Positions 36,801 through 48,528 of a stretch of DNA of 64,000 nt are shown here, piece by piece. The stretch lies in contig CM065316.1 of the NCBI GenBank assembly GCA_033032175.1, positions 6,294,115-6,358,114 on the forward strand, written 5' to 3'. Numbering within the stretch: position 1 is the stretch's first letter; each line of letters opens with the position of its first letter. A program made the position numbers and the translations under genes. Under the pieces are notes generated by a model. That model did not search any database. It had not been told where the DNA came from and worked only from the letters and a program-made list of their open reading frames with translations. The stretch comes from Saturnia japonica. Lineage: Eukaryota; Arthropoda; Insecta; Lepidoptera; Saturniidae.

Positions 36801-37729
36801 TGCCTCGCAAGTATAAGCGAAAACTAGGCGTGGTGCCACGCCTCATCGGCAGGACAGAAGAAAGTTTAGCACTTGCGTTCGGGTGAAAAAGGAGAAACAA
36901 TTACTGTTGTTGCGTGTTGCAATGCTATCGGCAATTTTCTCCCACCAGTACTAATTATCAAGCGAGTGAATAAAAAACCAGAATTCTAAGAGGGACTTCC
37001 GCTTAGTTCCAAAGTTTACATGCAAAAGAAATCGGCATATATTTCTTCAGACCTTTTTTATAAATGACAGGCTGAACATTTTATTCCACGCAAGCCGTTA
37101 GGAAAGGTATTACTAATTTTAGACAGCCATTCATCGCACTCAAGTACTGTCAATATGCTAGAAACTGTTTGGGACAATGATGTAGTATTACTTTGTTTAC
37201 CTAGTCACACTACTTCTGCTTTGCAACCATTAGACATATCAGTATTCGGACCGTTTCAAAAATATTATTATGCTGAGACAAACAATTTTATACGCACCAA
37301 TCCACAAAAAAAACTGAACCGGTACAATTCAGTTCTGCTAATAGCCAAAGCGTGGATTCGAGCAGCTACTCCTTCCAATGCAATTAGTGGTTTTCGCGGC
37401 AGCGGAATGTACCCAGTCAATCCAAATGCTCTGCCTGACGCTGAATTTGCTATATCAGATATTGCATTGGGGAACTTGTGCAAGAACGCGAGCCTGATCC
37501 TCTAATTGATCAATTACCAAGCGTTTCTGGAGATGCTGCATTATTAGGAGAGCGCTCACATGATCCTGAGCAAAGTCTTGCACCAAATAGGAGGGACCAA
37601 GAGCAGAATAGCTTGAACCAAAATCATACTCCGCCTAGGCCGTCTTCAAGCTTTCTAAATCTTTCTCAAGACTGTTTAGCCCTAAGAGATAGTGATATTG
37701 AAAATTATATCTTTAATGGTACCTACTGA
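36801..37729 (+). pseudogene. Pogo/DDE_1 transposase pseudogene
   Basis: Starts MPRKYKRKLG at 36,801 and loses frame within 25 codons. Later frames give 'LILDSHSSHSS' (second catalytic Asp motif, usually LDGH.SH) and 'CLPSHTTSALQPLDISVFGP' (third catalytic Asp motif), followed by 'IRAATPSNAISGFRGSGMYP', a standard DDE_1 ending. The CENP-B-type DNA-binding half is missing: the N-terminus joins almost directly to the catalytic half, so there is an internal deletion. The longest clean block is 37,155-37,505. It cannot make active transposase. Confidence 0.85.
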
Positions 37730-38501
37730 GCTATCATTCCCATCATTGATATCTTTAAATTAATCACAGAACCAAAATCTTCAAATAGAAACACCATCTA
37801 AATTTTTACATCAAACATCTGATATACCAAAGATACCACTGAGAATGTCTAAACGGGCTAAACAATCTTCAGAAATTTTAAACTGTAATGATAAAATTGA
37901 CCAGGAGAGGGATAAAGAACAGAACATAAAGAAAACAAAGAAAATAACTGACACTAAAATTAGGACAGCGAAAAAAACAGATTTTAAGACAGTCAAAAAC
38001 GAACCATCTGGTAGCTTTATCTAGAAAAGCTTTGTGAACAAAAGAGGGCAACGGCAAAAAAGAAAAAGACAATAAATTGTATCGATATTAGCAGCAATGA
38101 AACCGAATCTGATAAAACAGATTTTATAAAACTGAACAAAGGAAGAGCGTTAAGGAAGAGAAGAATACAAATTTACAGTACACAGAGAAAATGAAGAAAA
38201 TGTTATACTCGTAAGTTCAGAAATATCTAAAGGAAAGGCCGCCAAAGGTCTACCAATCAAACAATCTAAAAGAGATACTGAAAAGTTATCAAAAGTGAAA
38301 AACACTATTTCAAAAATAGAAAATACCAATAAAAAAGTTACAGATGATGATTATTGCGCAGAATGTTATGAGAATTACAATTTTACAAATTTTAGTAACA
38401 TCTTACCTAACTTAAAGTTTGGATGCTATTTTTGTTATTTTTATAGTTTAGAAGGTCAACAGTTAATATTATTTTGTAGTGTTGATCAATATTTTGATTA
38501 G
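37730..38501 (+). pseudogene. C-terminal tail of the pogo-like protein
   Basis: Broken frames rich in Lys, Glu and Ser ('RMSKRAKQSSEIL', 'KTKKITDTKIRTAKKTDFKT') are followed at 38,340-38,440 by 'TDDDYCAECYENYNFTNFSN'. Pogo-like insect transposases often end in a basic linker and a C..C zinc motif of this kind; that is family knowledge. The zinc motif is incomplete here. The frame closes at 38,501. Confidence 0.55.
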
Positions 38502-38852
38502 TATTTAATAAAGGATCTCAATAATAAAGACTGATTACCTAAATAAATTTATTGTTGTTTCTGTCTAAAAATCATAATGACGCGTCTATCCTTGCACGAG
38601 GCAAGTATCCCCCGGAGCATTTTTAATGTTAGGCTACTATCCGTTACAGTAGGCAACTATCCCATTTTTGAGAGGTCAAATAAAATACGTTTTACTCAAA
38701 ACCAATATTAATTATGTTTACAAAAATAGGCAAATATAAAAGATCAAAGACCTATGTTTTGATATATATGTTGCATTACTCTTAGTAAGTACATATTTTT
38801 AAATAATAGACTTTTTTTGAAAAGTGGGGCAACTATCCGGCTTTTACCCTAT

Positions 38853-39895
38853 AGCTAGTTTAGTTGTATGGTTTGCCTGTTATTTAACCCCACTAAAACA
38901 AAATACCTAGTATTCGGTAGTAAGCACCAGCTAACGAGTTTATGTCCACAAGTGAGTGTTATGCTAATGGATGAGCCCATCAAGCGTGTACACGAAGCAC
39001 GCAACCTGGGCTTGCTTATTGACTGCGACTTATGATTTGAAAAGCACATTGCAAAGTTAGTTAAAGATTATTTTTACAAACTGAATGTATTATACAGAAT
39101 GAGGCCATACATTAAAGAAGAATTGCATATCCAGCTTGTGGAGTCTCTTATTTGGATATTATATGGATAATATAATACTATTTGGCCCACGTTTACTATC
39201 AAGAGCAAAAATACTCATACAATGAATCTAAAATGCTTGGACCCGATTTTGCTTTAATAATTCCACAAGAACCCATGTGACTCTATACTTAAAATGAAGC
39301 ATCGTCGCAGACTTGATTTAGCTTGTCTTCTTTTTGGCTATATAAAACAAAAATCACCAATTTATCACTATGATAACTTGTCTTGAGTATCAAATCGTAG
39401 ATCACAGGAGCCCCGGTCTTTGGAGAAAAGATTTTTTTGCGATCACCAAAATAACCAAGAATATTAAAGATGGTATTGAAAATGAAAGCAACATAATTAA
39501 GTCTTTTAGCTATATGCTATTGCTCCCGGTGTTCGTATAGGTTTTTGTTGTAAATACAAACTCCTCCTTGGTTCGATAATATTTGTCTTATTGTTGTATG
39601 TTTTATTTAAGCACTTACAGAAACCTTTTTATATCGTATGTCTCAAATTTTTACTTTTACTTTTTTAGTCTTTTATGTCAGTGTGTTCATCATGTGGCAT
39701 TACCAAGCGGCACCAACGGAAGACCAGTGCTGGTTATTTACAACTAGCATTATGCTGAGCTGAGGCCGTTTTGTAACAACTGGCATTTGATTTCTGTTAC
39801 TGTAAGTACTTGTAAAATATTTTTAATTGTCTGTAGTCTCAAATACCGTTGTTATAAATAAATCTCTCTTTCTTTCTTTTCTTTCTTACCGTCAT
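38853..39895 (+). pseudogene. LINE reverse transcriptase relic, downstream part and 3' end
   Basis: Continues the gene interrupted at 36,232: 'NPTKTKYLVFGSKHQL', 'VHEARNLGLLIDCDL', 'FEKHIAKLVKDYFYKLNVLY'. These are the N.KT..+.F and NLG..+D motifs that follow YADD in Jockey/CR1-type LINEs. Later frames retain C-terminal fragments ('RRRLDLACLLFGY'). The stretch after 39,600 looks like 3' UTR and ends at a 'tctctctttctttcttttct' tract near 39,870. Many stops and frameshifts. Confidence 0.75.
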
Positions 39896-42470
39896 TTTGC
39901 CATGCTACCATAAAAAAAGTTACATACTATTTATTTCTGTGGCAGAGCATATTGCCGCAATTAAGTATCTAATATAATTAAAATGCATGTCTTCACAGCG
40001 ATTATTTATTTATTTACGTTTTAAATAATATTTATTGAGGTGGAAGTTGTGAGAGGGCTTTTCATCTATGATAAGTAGTTTAAATTATATGACAACCCTA
40101 ATCGAACGTGATACGATAACATTCATTTTTTGCGCGTTCGATATTGATTTTAAATTAATGCGCGATGGAGAGAAAAATTAAAGGTAAAGTTTTTATATCG
40201 TATATTTTTATTAGTAGGTAGGTACCTATTAAGAATGTCTACAAATTAGTGTCAATCAAAAACTTTAAATAAAAGTTATGTTTAATTATTTATTAAAACC
40301 ATTAATTATAACGGGTTCATCGGAAGAAACTCCTTGGCTTTACCATCAATGCAATTATCTTTGACACTTGCAAATTCTCCTTTAGCGTCTTAAAATATTA
40401 TAATCTACTCGAACGGTGATAACAGATGATGATTATACTTCATAAACGTACAGTAATTATTTAATTCATAAATATTGAATATCTATTAGTTGTTTGAAGC
40501 AAAACGCAGCGTATCCCACTTCTGGACAATTTCTTCACTTGAATACACTTGATAATAATTGAAATTGTGATCAAACTTTAACCAGCAAAAGAAGAGTAAA
40601 GTATTTGCAATTATGTATTCATACATAATATTTCAGGAAGTAGATAGATACTCGCAGTTTTCAAAAGTCAACGATTTGAAAACTTTTTAAAGCTCCCTTA
40701 TATTTTCTCAATAAGTATATAGCAAGATCAAATAACTACTATAATAAACAAGTGAATTTAGAGAAACCACTAAAAAGGTCATCCATGTGGAAAACTAATA
40801 CATATTTTCATTAACTGCTTTAAACGCCCCTAGAAGCGCGCTTTGCCGCCCCGGGCGCCGCCCATGCTACATCAGTGCTCTGGCTATAGAACATTTAAAT
40901 AACACAGTAAAAGTCATTCGATAGACGTAACATACTGTTATACGCCTAAGATATATGACGTTCCTGCAACTTATGGTAGATTCTGTCTCGTTGGAATTTT
41001 TGGATCTAAGCTAGTTTCCTCTCGTTCCTATCTCAGTTCGACTGATCGACTCTGTGACACTCGTCACAAAAATATTAATAAAATTGTGTAGGTATTCTTA
41101 ATTAAAAACGTCCTTGATAAGAATAACACAAGCCTGTAATTGTCTCACTGCTGGGTCATGAGGCATCATTCCGAGGGATGGCAAGGGCTTATTCACAACA
41201 CCAACGCTCGACGTCTTAGCGATTTAAAACGCCAAGTAATCCACAGTTCTATATTTTTCACACATACGTTACTAATACAAGGACATTTCTCAAGCGTTCA
41301 GTTTACCTCACGACTTTTTCCTTCACTATCAACAGACAGTGTTCCGAATTACTAAATGTACTGGAATTTTAAAAGTACCAAACCAATATACCGCTGGTCT
41401 AAATCAACTCAACCATCATAATGAATAGTTTTATTTTTTTAAAGCTATTTGAACGTTCTCATGTAACAAACAGTACTTACGTGGCAAAGCTTGAGCTTTG
41501 AGCTTCGTATATGTAAATCATTTGATTAATAACAAAAGATATATAATTTAGAATCCGCAAGACATTTACACGTGTTGTGTTCAAAGCACAATTGTAAAGC
41601 GATAAATAACTTCATGCAAATAAATGTGAAATTCAAATTGCTTAATGATTATATTATTGCTAATATGAAGTAAGTACTACTCGTTTACAATGTAGCGAGG
41701 CATTAATAGCCTATAGTCATTTGTCACATATTGTATCTCCGCTCGAAGTCGTAACGGTTAATGGCGTCTAGTTGTTGTTTTTTTTTTAAATAGTAATTTA
41801 TTCCACTATAAACACTAACTCGCCAGTCCGGTCCCCACTACGTGTTAAACCTTTTTGTGTTATTGCCTACTACTATAATAAACATTGGTCATACTCGCTC
41901 ATGTAATAAATTGTGACGTTTTGTTTATTTTCATACATTATAATAACGGACCCAACATTTAATTTTTAAATACCACATTATTAGTATCATTATTTTTCAT
42001 GCGTTTTATAACTGCGACTGAATATGAATTATAATGTTTATTTATTTTGTAACAAGCAACCGCACGCGACTACGTTCGATTTAATATATACTAACATTAT
42101 AATCCCCCACTTCTCCACAGCAAGAAGAAACGTTACAGAACGTGTAGCGCTTATAAAATTTGTTGGCTCTTTAAATTAAAAAATGTTTAATTCCATGGTC
42201 ACCTTTAATTTTAAGATACAATGTTTATTCGAGATTATTAGTTATTATTATTATCCTTATCATAGGTACCAATACCATACCGTATTATCGATTGGTGAAT
42301 ATTAGTTTTTAGTTAGTTGAAATCCCGGTACAGGTAAGCTTTTAAAAAAAGCTGTGAATGCAATTATTATTAATTTGAAAAATAAAAGAAAGTTTCCTTT
42401 AAGCAAAATTTACTATCTTCAATATTTAATATACTTTTCCTTCATGTCCCGTTCGATTTTTCCTCCCTGT
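39896..42470. other. AT-rich non-coding region
   Basis: No gene seen. A GC-rich patch at 40,825-40,880 ('ccgccccgggcgccgcccat') has no recognisable family. Confidence 0.4.
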
Positions 42471-42479
42471 ATAGGCGCA

Positions 42480-42720
42480 TAAATACATACGGTTGAAAAA
42501 TGTTATCCTACTTGCCAATAACATGAAGAAGTTAGCCATCAATGATAATAATCAGAAATCATTTTACTGACTGACTTTCATTAACGATGAGAAAAGGTCA
42601 GTAAATATAGTCACATTATTATCATTAATGATTAACTTCATTATGTCGCACTTCTATCACATGATGCGCTCTATTTTACTTTCTACTAAACGCGCTAAAA
42701 AAATTATAACTTCAAAAAGT
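42480..42720. repeat. Palindromic MITE family, copy 2
   Basis: Imperfect palindrome 'gaagttagccatcaatgata' / 'tatcattaatgattaacttc', followed by 'atgatgcgctctattttact' and 'aaacgcgctaaaaaaattat'. The block order matches 11,525-11,790. Confidence 0.45.
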
Positions 42721-43835
42721 CTCTCATACTCCCCTGCTCATCATTAGTTGCAGTTACTCTTCCGTGCTACTATAAAAAAAGCAAGAGAGCCCACAAGAGA
42801 ACTCTTCGTCATTATAGAAACCACAAATCTTTCATCGTTTTGTGATAACACATCCCTACACTTTAGGGACTTTTTGGGGCTTCGTCCGACCACAACAACG
42901 TAACGGTTGTCCCGTTAATAATATGCAAGTAGTAGGTAATTAATAATACCTACCAATAGAGGGGTAAATAACTTTCTACTAACACCCAAAGTCTTTAGAC
43001 CTCTTGGGAGTTAGAGGAAGTCGTAAACATGGCACTGCAAGTTGGTCGTTCTAAATGTAAACATTTATTAATTTATCTAAATATAACAAATAAAACGAAA
43101 CTAGCAATAAAATATGCATATAAATGATATTGAAAAATCTGATTAGGCTTTAATGGTCTTTTAATGGATGAAGGTATTAGGAATGTAGCTATTTCATTAA
43201 TTATAATTAATGAAAGAACATCACGGAAGCATTTATTATTTTATTTCTCATTATCTAAGTAAGTAGTATATAATGTTTGCTTGTACACACATATTCAAAA
43301 GAACATGTTAGAGTTTTTGGTATGATCTTTAACTGTCATTTAATACTATCATTTTAATACATAAGCTTATGTTATTGCATTTTGTATTATGTCATTTTGT
43401 CGGCAATTTACGTTATGTTGTCTAGTAATTATGCACAAGTGAAGTGGATTATGAATAATATAGGATTATGCATTTTAGTTGCCATAAAAACTCTCTGGAC
43501 AGTTTTAATATGGAAGCCATCAACTTTTTGAGTTGACTTGTTAGAGATATGTTTGACGTATGCAGTATGAACGTAAACAATGGATATTGTTGTTGTCACT
43601 TTTCTCTCAATAACAATGTTCAAGTTATAGAGGGTCTAAGTTCAACGGCATCAGAGTAGTATCCTCAGTACTATTTAATTTAATGTATTTGTAAGACATA
43701 TTATAAATAAATAGCTTAAAAAGGAGACCGAAGTTTTCTCTTTACGTGTTTTTAATATATAGGATTCTATTCACGTGACGTTAACAGAATTGTGGATAAA
43801 CTCAATTGTCGTTAAATAAAAAATAAAAAATCATG
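42721..43835. other. AT-rich non-coding region
   Basis: No gene or bounded repeat recognised. Confidence 0.4.
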
Positions 43836-44270
43836 TCAGGGTCGTGCCACATTGATTCAGACGCGTGACCATAGGCGTAGGATACGCTACGCTTATCTAA
43901 GCGTGTGACGAGCGAGATAAATGCTCACGTATAACCCATAATACATTTACGCCCGCGCATCCGACCGCGACCGAATTTACCCGAAGATACTCGAACGTTG
44001 TCGTGGGAATATACGGCAGGTGTTACGGATCCAAAGTACTTCTTACTGAGTAAACACTCACCGTATACAAAATTATAACCGCCTCGAAGCGTCTGTGTAA
44101 ATGGAAAACATATTTTGTGTGCATAATGATACTTCTTGCTTTTTTGGTGCGGCTCGGTTATCATACGACAACGTTTTTTTTGCGACTGTTCCGTGTTGTT
44201 TTTTTATTTTTGTTAAAATTGACTTACCTTTAATTGGTACGGTTCCGAGTGACCTTTTCGGTTTGTGTTA
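43836..44270 (-). other. CpG-bearing patch, possible 5' exon
   Basis: Raised GC and CpG, small inverted words ('gcgtaggatacgctacgc') and a minus-strand open frame of 79 codons at 43,925-44,164 with no family. On the minus strand, 'ccaattaaag|gtaagt' at about 44,225-44,240 is a strong splice-donor match. A non-coding first exon and promoter are possible. Nothing here proves a gene. Confidence 0.2.
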
Positions 44271-44389
44271 ACATTGTGGTTATGTGACATTTTTAATATG
44301 CGTTATGGACAGTTCAAAATATTAATTATTGATTTTCATGTACATTGTATTACTTATAATAAGTATTTTATAATAATATAGCATAATAT

Positions 44390-44636
44390 ACCACAACGCC
44401 TGTATCCTCGATGGGTTAGGCAGAGGTGTACTACTAATATACACCCACAGTCCGCCGTGTATGGTTTTTAGGGGCCATGAAACAGAAAGCGAGCCTATTG
44501 CCATTAATCGGGCACAAAGCCGAACTCCGAGGCTACTGAGAATTTCATAGAAAACCCCAATAACACTATGCTCGACCTGGGAATCGAACCCAGAACCTAG
44601 ATCATAGCAGTCGCGCTTGTGACCACTAGGCATAAC
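44390..44636 (-). repeat. tRNA-derived SINE, copy B
   Basis: Full-length minus-strand copy. Its complement carries 'gtggtcacaagcgcgactgc' (A box) and 'tgggttcgattcccaggtcg' (B box), then the family body ('gtgcccgattaatggcaata', 'acacctctgcctaaccc'). An open frame across it is not a gene. Confidence 0.75.
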
Positions 44637-44814
44637 ATATCATTGAAGAATATAGAACTTGCTAGATTATATTTAGGTAGGTAGATAATTAGCGACAGAC
44701 ATCCAATTTGAAAGTAGTTCAGTTAGTAGGGTTCTAAAAAATGTCCTATTTTGTAAATACCGTTCCGTCACTAGATAGAAATTGTGCGCAGGGTGGTAGG
44801 AAGATAATTTTGTC

Positions 44815-44990
44815 CAACTGGATCGCGACCACCATAGGCAAGGTGTAACAAGCGCCATTGTGGCACGCTTAGACTTGTCTTTGGTTTGTTGAATTTCAGG
44901 ATCGGCCAGTATATATCCAGCTGCTGAGAGGTTTGCAGGCCGGCATGACAGCGATGTCTGTTGATGAATTGCCGATTACCCGTTTTTTTT
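44815..44990 (+). repeat. Dispersed repeat, 'atatccagc' family
   Basis: The blocks 'actggatcgcgaccaccata', 'caggatcggccagtatatat', 'ccagctgctgagaggtttgc' and 'aggc.ggcatgaca' recur at 61,075-61,117, 61,498-61,530 and 61,620-61,715. One family member at 61 kb is interrupted by a MITE. Confidence 0.5.
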
Positions 44991-45003
44991 TGTAATGTGC
45001 TTA

Positions 45004-46174
45004 GGGGCCATCCATAAATTACGTCACACGAATTTCATGATTTTTTGACCCCTCCCCTGTCCTTGTCACAGCTGGTCACATTTGTGAGACCCCCCCCCCC
45101 TTCCCTACCTAGTGTGATGTCACATATTTTGCAATTTTATAATTAGAAATTTATGAAATTAAAACAGCAGTGTTCGAAAATTATTTTAATTTCCATTTAA
45201 ATTATTTTTCAATAAAATCGACATCAAATCAAACAAAGGTATAAAAATTAACAAAACATAAAACAAAAATCTTTAATGAAAGATAAAAACTTAATCCTCT
45301 TCAGTCCATAGACTTCGAACCCATTCCTTTATATTATTTATAACTGGCATAGTAGTCACATCGTTCTCATTTGGACAGTTAACATCATAAACATTCATTG
45401 TTCAAAAGTCAATTATCGAATAAATAGAAACAAAGTAATCGTGGCAAGGCACAGTGTGGCGGTATTTATAAAAGGCAGTCGACTTTTGTTTTTCAGAGTT
45501 GCTGGTTTGCTCTATAAAACTCCGTAAAGTATTCAATGCGGTTCTTACCTCTTTGATAGAAACCCATGTAGTATTGTTCGAGTATTCTATCTTATCTAAA
45601 TCATACGAGTTTCCGAATCCCCCGTTTATTGCGCTTCATAATAAAATTAAACACAACATCAAAAGGCAAACACATGTTGATGTGAGTCATAAATTCGTGG
45701 TAATCCTATTTATTGTATACTCCTAAATTTATTTCTAAGAAACAACGGTGTACTTACATTGTCGATAATATTCTTAAATTCGGTAACTTATTTTTCTTCG
45801 AACTATAAAGGTAATAGTAAAATAGTAAAAGTAAAAATTTCAAATAATCGAGTTGTAAAAGTTGTTAAATAAAACATTGCTATGTTCGAAATACAGAAGT
45901 CCAATTTAATTTTTTCTCTGATTATTTTGACTAGAGGGTTGAGATTTAGTGCAACGGAGGTTTTGGGGCTTGAATGGAAGGGAACACATTCTTTCGAGTT
46001 TGGGAGGTTTTCGACTTAAAGAAGTTCTTATGTACTTAGATATAAGATATTATATTTTGAAAAAATATGATGTCACAAAATTTGGGACTCCTCCCCAACC
46101 CTTGTCACACAATGTCATACTTCGTCGACCCCCTCCCAGCCCCTCAACGTGTGACGTAATTTATGGATGGCCCC
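45004..46174. mobile_element. PIF/Harbinger-like non-autonomous element, 1.17 kb
   Basis: Both ends carry a perfect 26-bp inverted repeat beginning 'ggggccatccataaattacg', and TTA is duplicated outside (45,001-45,003 and 46,175-46,177). A 3-bp TWA-type duplication with GGGG/GGGCC-type ends is characteristic of PIF/Harbinger; that assignment is from end structure only. Inside each end are C-rich blocks with 'cttgtcaca' in direct orientation (45,050-45,110 and 46,085-46,145), candidate subterminal binding sites. No transposase is present. The perfect TIR match suggests a fairly recent insertion. Confidence 0.75.
45291..45398 (-). CDS. 35-codon ORF in the Harbinger-like element
   Basis: Minus-strand ATG at 45,396-45,398 to TAA at 45,291-45,293. 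The product reads 'MNVYDVNCPNENDVTTM...' and ends 'EWVRSLWTEED'. Composition is protein-like and acidic, and it could be the last piece of a former transposon protein. No family recognised and far too short to act alone. Confidence 0.25.
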   Translation of the reverse strand: MNVYDVNCPNENDVTTMPVINNIKEWVRSLWTEED

Positions 46175-46177
46175 TTA

Positions 46178-47954
46178 CTATTAAATAGAGTAACTAACTT
46201 GGCCGTGCTAAAAAAATATTTGACACGCGCATGTAAAAAGGTTCCTTACCTTTAGTATAGTGCATCTCATTTATGTATATCTCACCAGAACAGCATTCAT
46301 CCCCTAATAGTATGCCCGACTGAAACACTTCTACGACTGCCTACTAAAATATTCATTGTTCTGACGTCGTTTGACCACGTACATTGGTAGCCTCCTGCAT
46401 ACGAGTAAACAAAAAATATATCTACGAAATTATGTCCACACTATTTTAAACATTATTATTTGCGAAGTAAACATTAAAATACTAAAGGATAATAATTGCA
46501 CAATACGCAATATATCTAGCAAGAAAATAGAAAGAAATGAAAGTTAAGATAATATGTGGTAGTACAATGTAAAGCGGAAGTCACGAACCAAGAGCAAAAA
46601 TATAAATTAAGTTACGGTACGTAATTATAGTACCAATCGTGCATTTTTCCCCCAGATATTCTTATAGTAATAGTATCTTAAATTAGTCTTTTTACGTACT
46701 GTAATATGAATTTGTTTATTTATAAACAATTATTTTTTAAAGCAAAATAATACTTTTTCACATAATTTTTGCAATGATAGCGGGCGAAATAGGCGTCGAT
46801 GGACTTCAGTTCGCATCTTATAGTGAGCTACAACACTCAAGTTAAAATTATGTCAATAAGCCAGATATGTTTCGGCAGCTGCATTCAAGAGCCAGTCCTG
46901 CCAGGTTTAGCGTGTCGCTAGTTTAGGCCACATCTTCACCTAACATCAGGTGATTTTACGATTAATGCCTCTAAAACAAATGTTTAATTAAATTATCAAA
47001 AGACACATTGTATTCTTTAACATTGTAACAATACCTTCGTAGATGTAAGCAGTAGCGAACCCTCGGTAATTACCGACACCTACTTAAATACCGATTCGTT
47101 CGTAATAATTTCGAAGAACAGAGTCCGATTTAAAAAATACTAAATAATAATAGGTCCATGCTACTTACCTATATTACAGAGCGCGTACAATAATAATATA
47201 GAAAAGTGTTTAAAATTACTCTCAAGATACGTAAATACTGTAAGAAATAGTTACTAGGTAATTTTAGTACACAGGGCGGCTTTTCTTTGGCAATATTAAT
47301 TACGATATCATTATGTACCTACTGTTCTTACTCGTATAGAAATAATTAAATGTAATTTCTTATATAAGCTATTATCTTGAACTGGGGCTACCAGATCAAT
47401 TAATGACAATTCCTGATTTTTTGTTAATTTCGTAATACTTTCTCTGGATGTTGTATGTAAAGACAACGAGTGTTTGAGAATATCGGTCGCAGGTATAATT
47501 TTAAGAACACAACATAACATGAAGAAGAAGGAAAGAGAAGCAGATGCTAAAAGCAAAATCAAACTATAAAAAGTACAAATCTTTTTGGTTGAATAAACTA
47601 ACAAATAATTCACTCATTTGCTTAGATTTGTTTTTTTTTTTTTACCAGTATAAATAATAAACAGCACCTTCTATTTAAAAAAATCCTACCAGTTTTTTTT
47701 CCATTTCCCAGACAGAGAATCACAATTTAATTTCGTTGAATTTTCTCTACTATACAAAAACTGAATTGGAATGAATTGTATACATAAATGTTTGTGAAAA
47801 CCGCATTAAAATCATAAATAGTTTAAAAGATCTATGCGTAAATAGGGGCAAAGCGACTTCACTTTATACTATGTATAGATTTTAAATATTCAATATTACC
47901 TTCATCGGGCTTTATCATTCTGTCATGTAATAGTAATTATACTTTTTATGTTTT
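46178..47954. other. Mostly non-coding; one short repeat
   Basis: At 46,880-46,965 the block 'agagccagtcctgcca', 'ttagcgtg' and 'cacatcttcacctaacatca' recurs at 59,705-59,790, marking a dispersed repeat. Around 47,665-47,720 shifted frames give 'YLKKSYQFFFHFPDRES', which might be a decayed THAP-like start of the next element. This is weak. Confidence 0.35.
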
Positions 47955-48526
47955 TAGATAGAAGAAGACACTGATAACTATGTACACTTTAAAATCATGG
48001 TTTTACAAGAAAAACAAAAAACTACATTGTGGATAAAAAAGCATTCTACCACACAAAGTTCAGTGTCAAAAGGTTAATAAGTTAAAGAACCACCACTAGA
48101 GAGAAAAGCTTTCTTAAAGAGGAAGCATCTAGCATAAGATGAAGGAGCTCTTTCTGGACCTCCTGTTAAACAAAGTGTTAGTGTTCTGACTATAAATGAA
48201 TCATCACAAAACATTTATTTGGAAGCGCGTCCCAGTACATCTTTATGTCATATTTATACAGTAGATATTGAAAATAAAAATATTTGTGGAGGTACTTGCA
48301 GAAAATCTTTAACAAAAGCATCTAAAAGAATTGTCGACAAAGCTGTTCAAGTTAATAGTAAAATAAATTGTAGAAGTGAAGGAGTCAATGTGAATATATT
48401 TGGGAAGAAAAAGGATCAGCATTATCTCCATTTCCTATTTTAAATCAAATTCTTCAACATCTCCTATTAAAAAAGTCTGACTTGTATCGTGAAAAGTAAA
48501 ATATTTCTAGACAACCAGGCTGATAA
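47955..48526 (+). pseudogene. ISL2EU-like element protein, left segment
   Basis: A mostly open plus-strand frame with a few stops: 'IEEDTDNYVHFK', 'PPLERKAFLKRKHLA', then an open block from 48,219 to 48,443. The composition is Lys/Ser-rich linker. It is assigned to the ISL2EU-like transposon by position, because the same gene resumes at 49,811 after the mariner and at 54,502 after the LINE, where a DDE_Tnp_4 catalytic domain is clear. Confidence 0.55.
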
Positions 48527-48528
48527 TA

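Larger units (their letters stand above)
36234..38850 (+). mobile_element. Pogo-like DNA transposon, 2.6 kb, degenerate
   Basis: The ends are inverted repeats of about 22 bp: 'gggtaaaagcaggatagttg' on the left, and the complement of the right end ('ggcaactatccggcttttac' then 'cc') differs at one base. TA flanks both ends (36,232-36,233 and 38,851-38,852), the target duplication of the Tc1/mariner/pogo group. Subterminal copies of 'ggatagtcgccct' and 'ggcaactatcc' (36,615-36,672, 38,620-38,670) repeat the TIR word and could be transposase-binding sites. Transposase remnants inside belong to the DDE_1 (pogo/jerky) family. The element split a LINE reverse transcriptase. Confidence 0.8.

Noticed and set aside
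45085..45100. C-homopolymer as an assembly gap or sequencing artefact
   Set aside because: It fits the C-rich subterminal region of the element at 45,004-46,174, which has a similar block at the other end.
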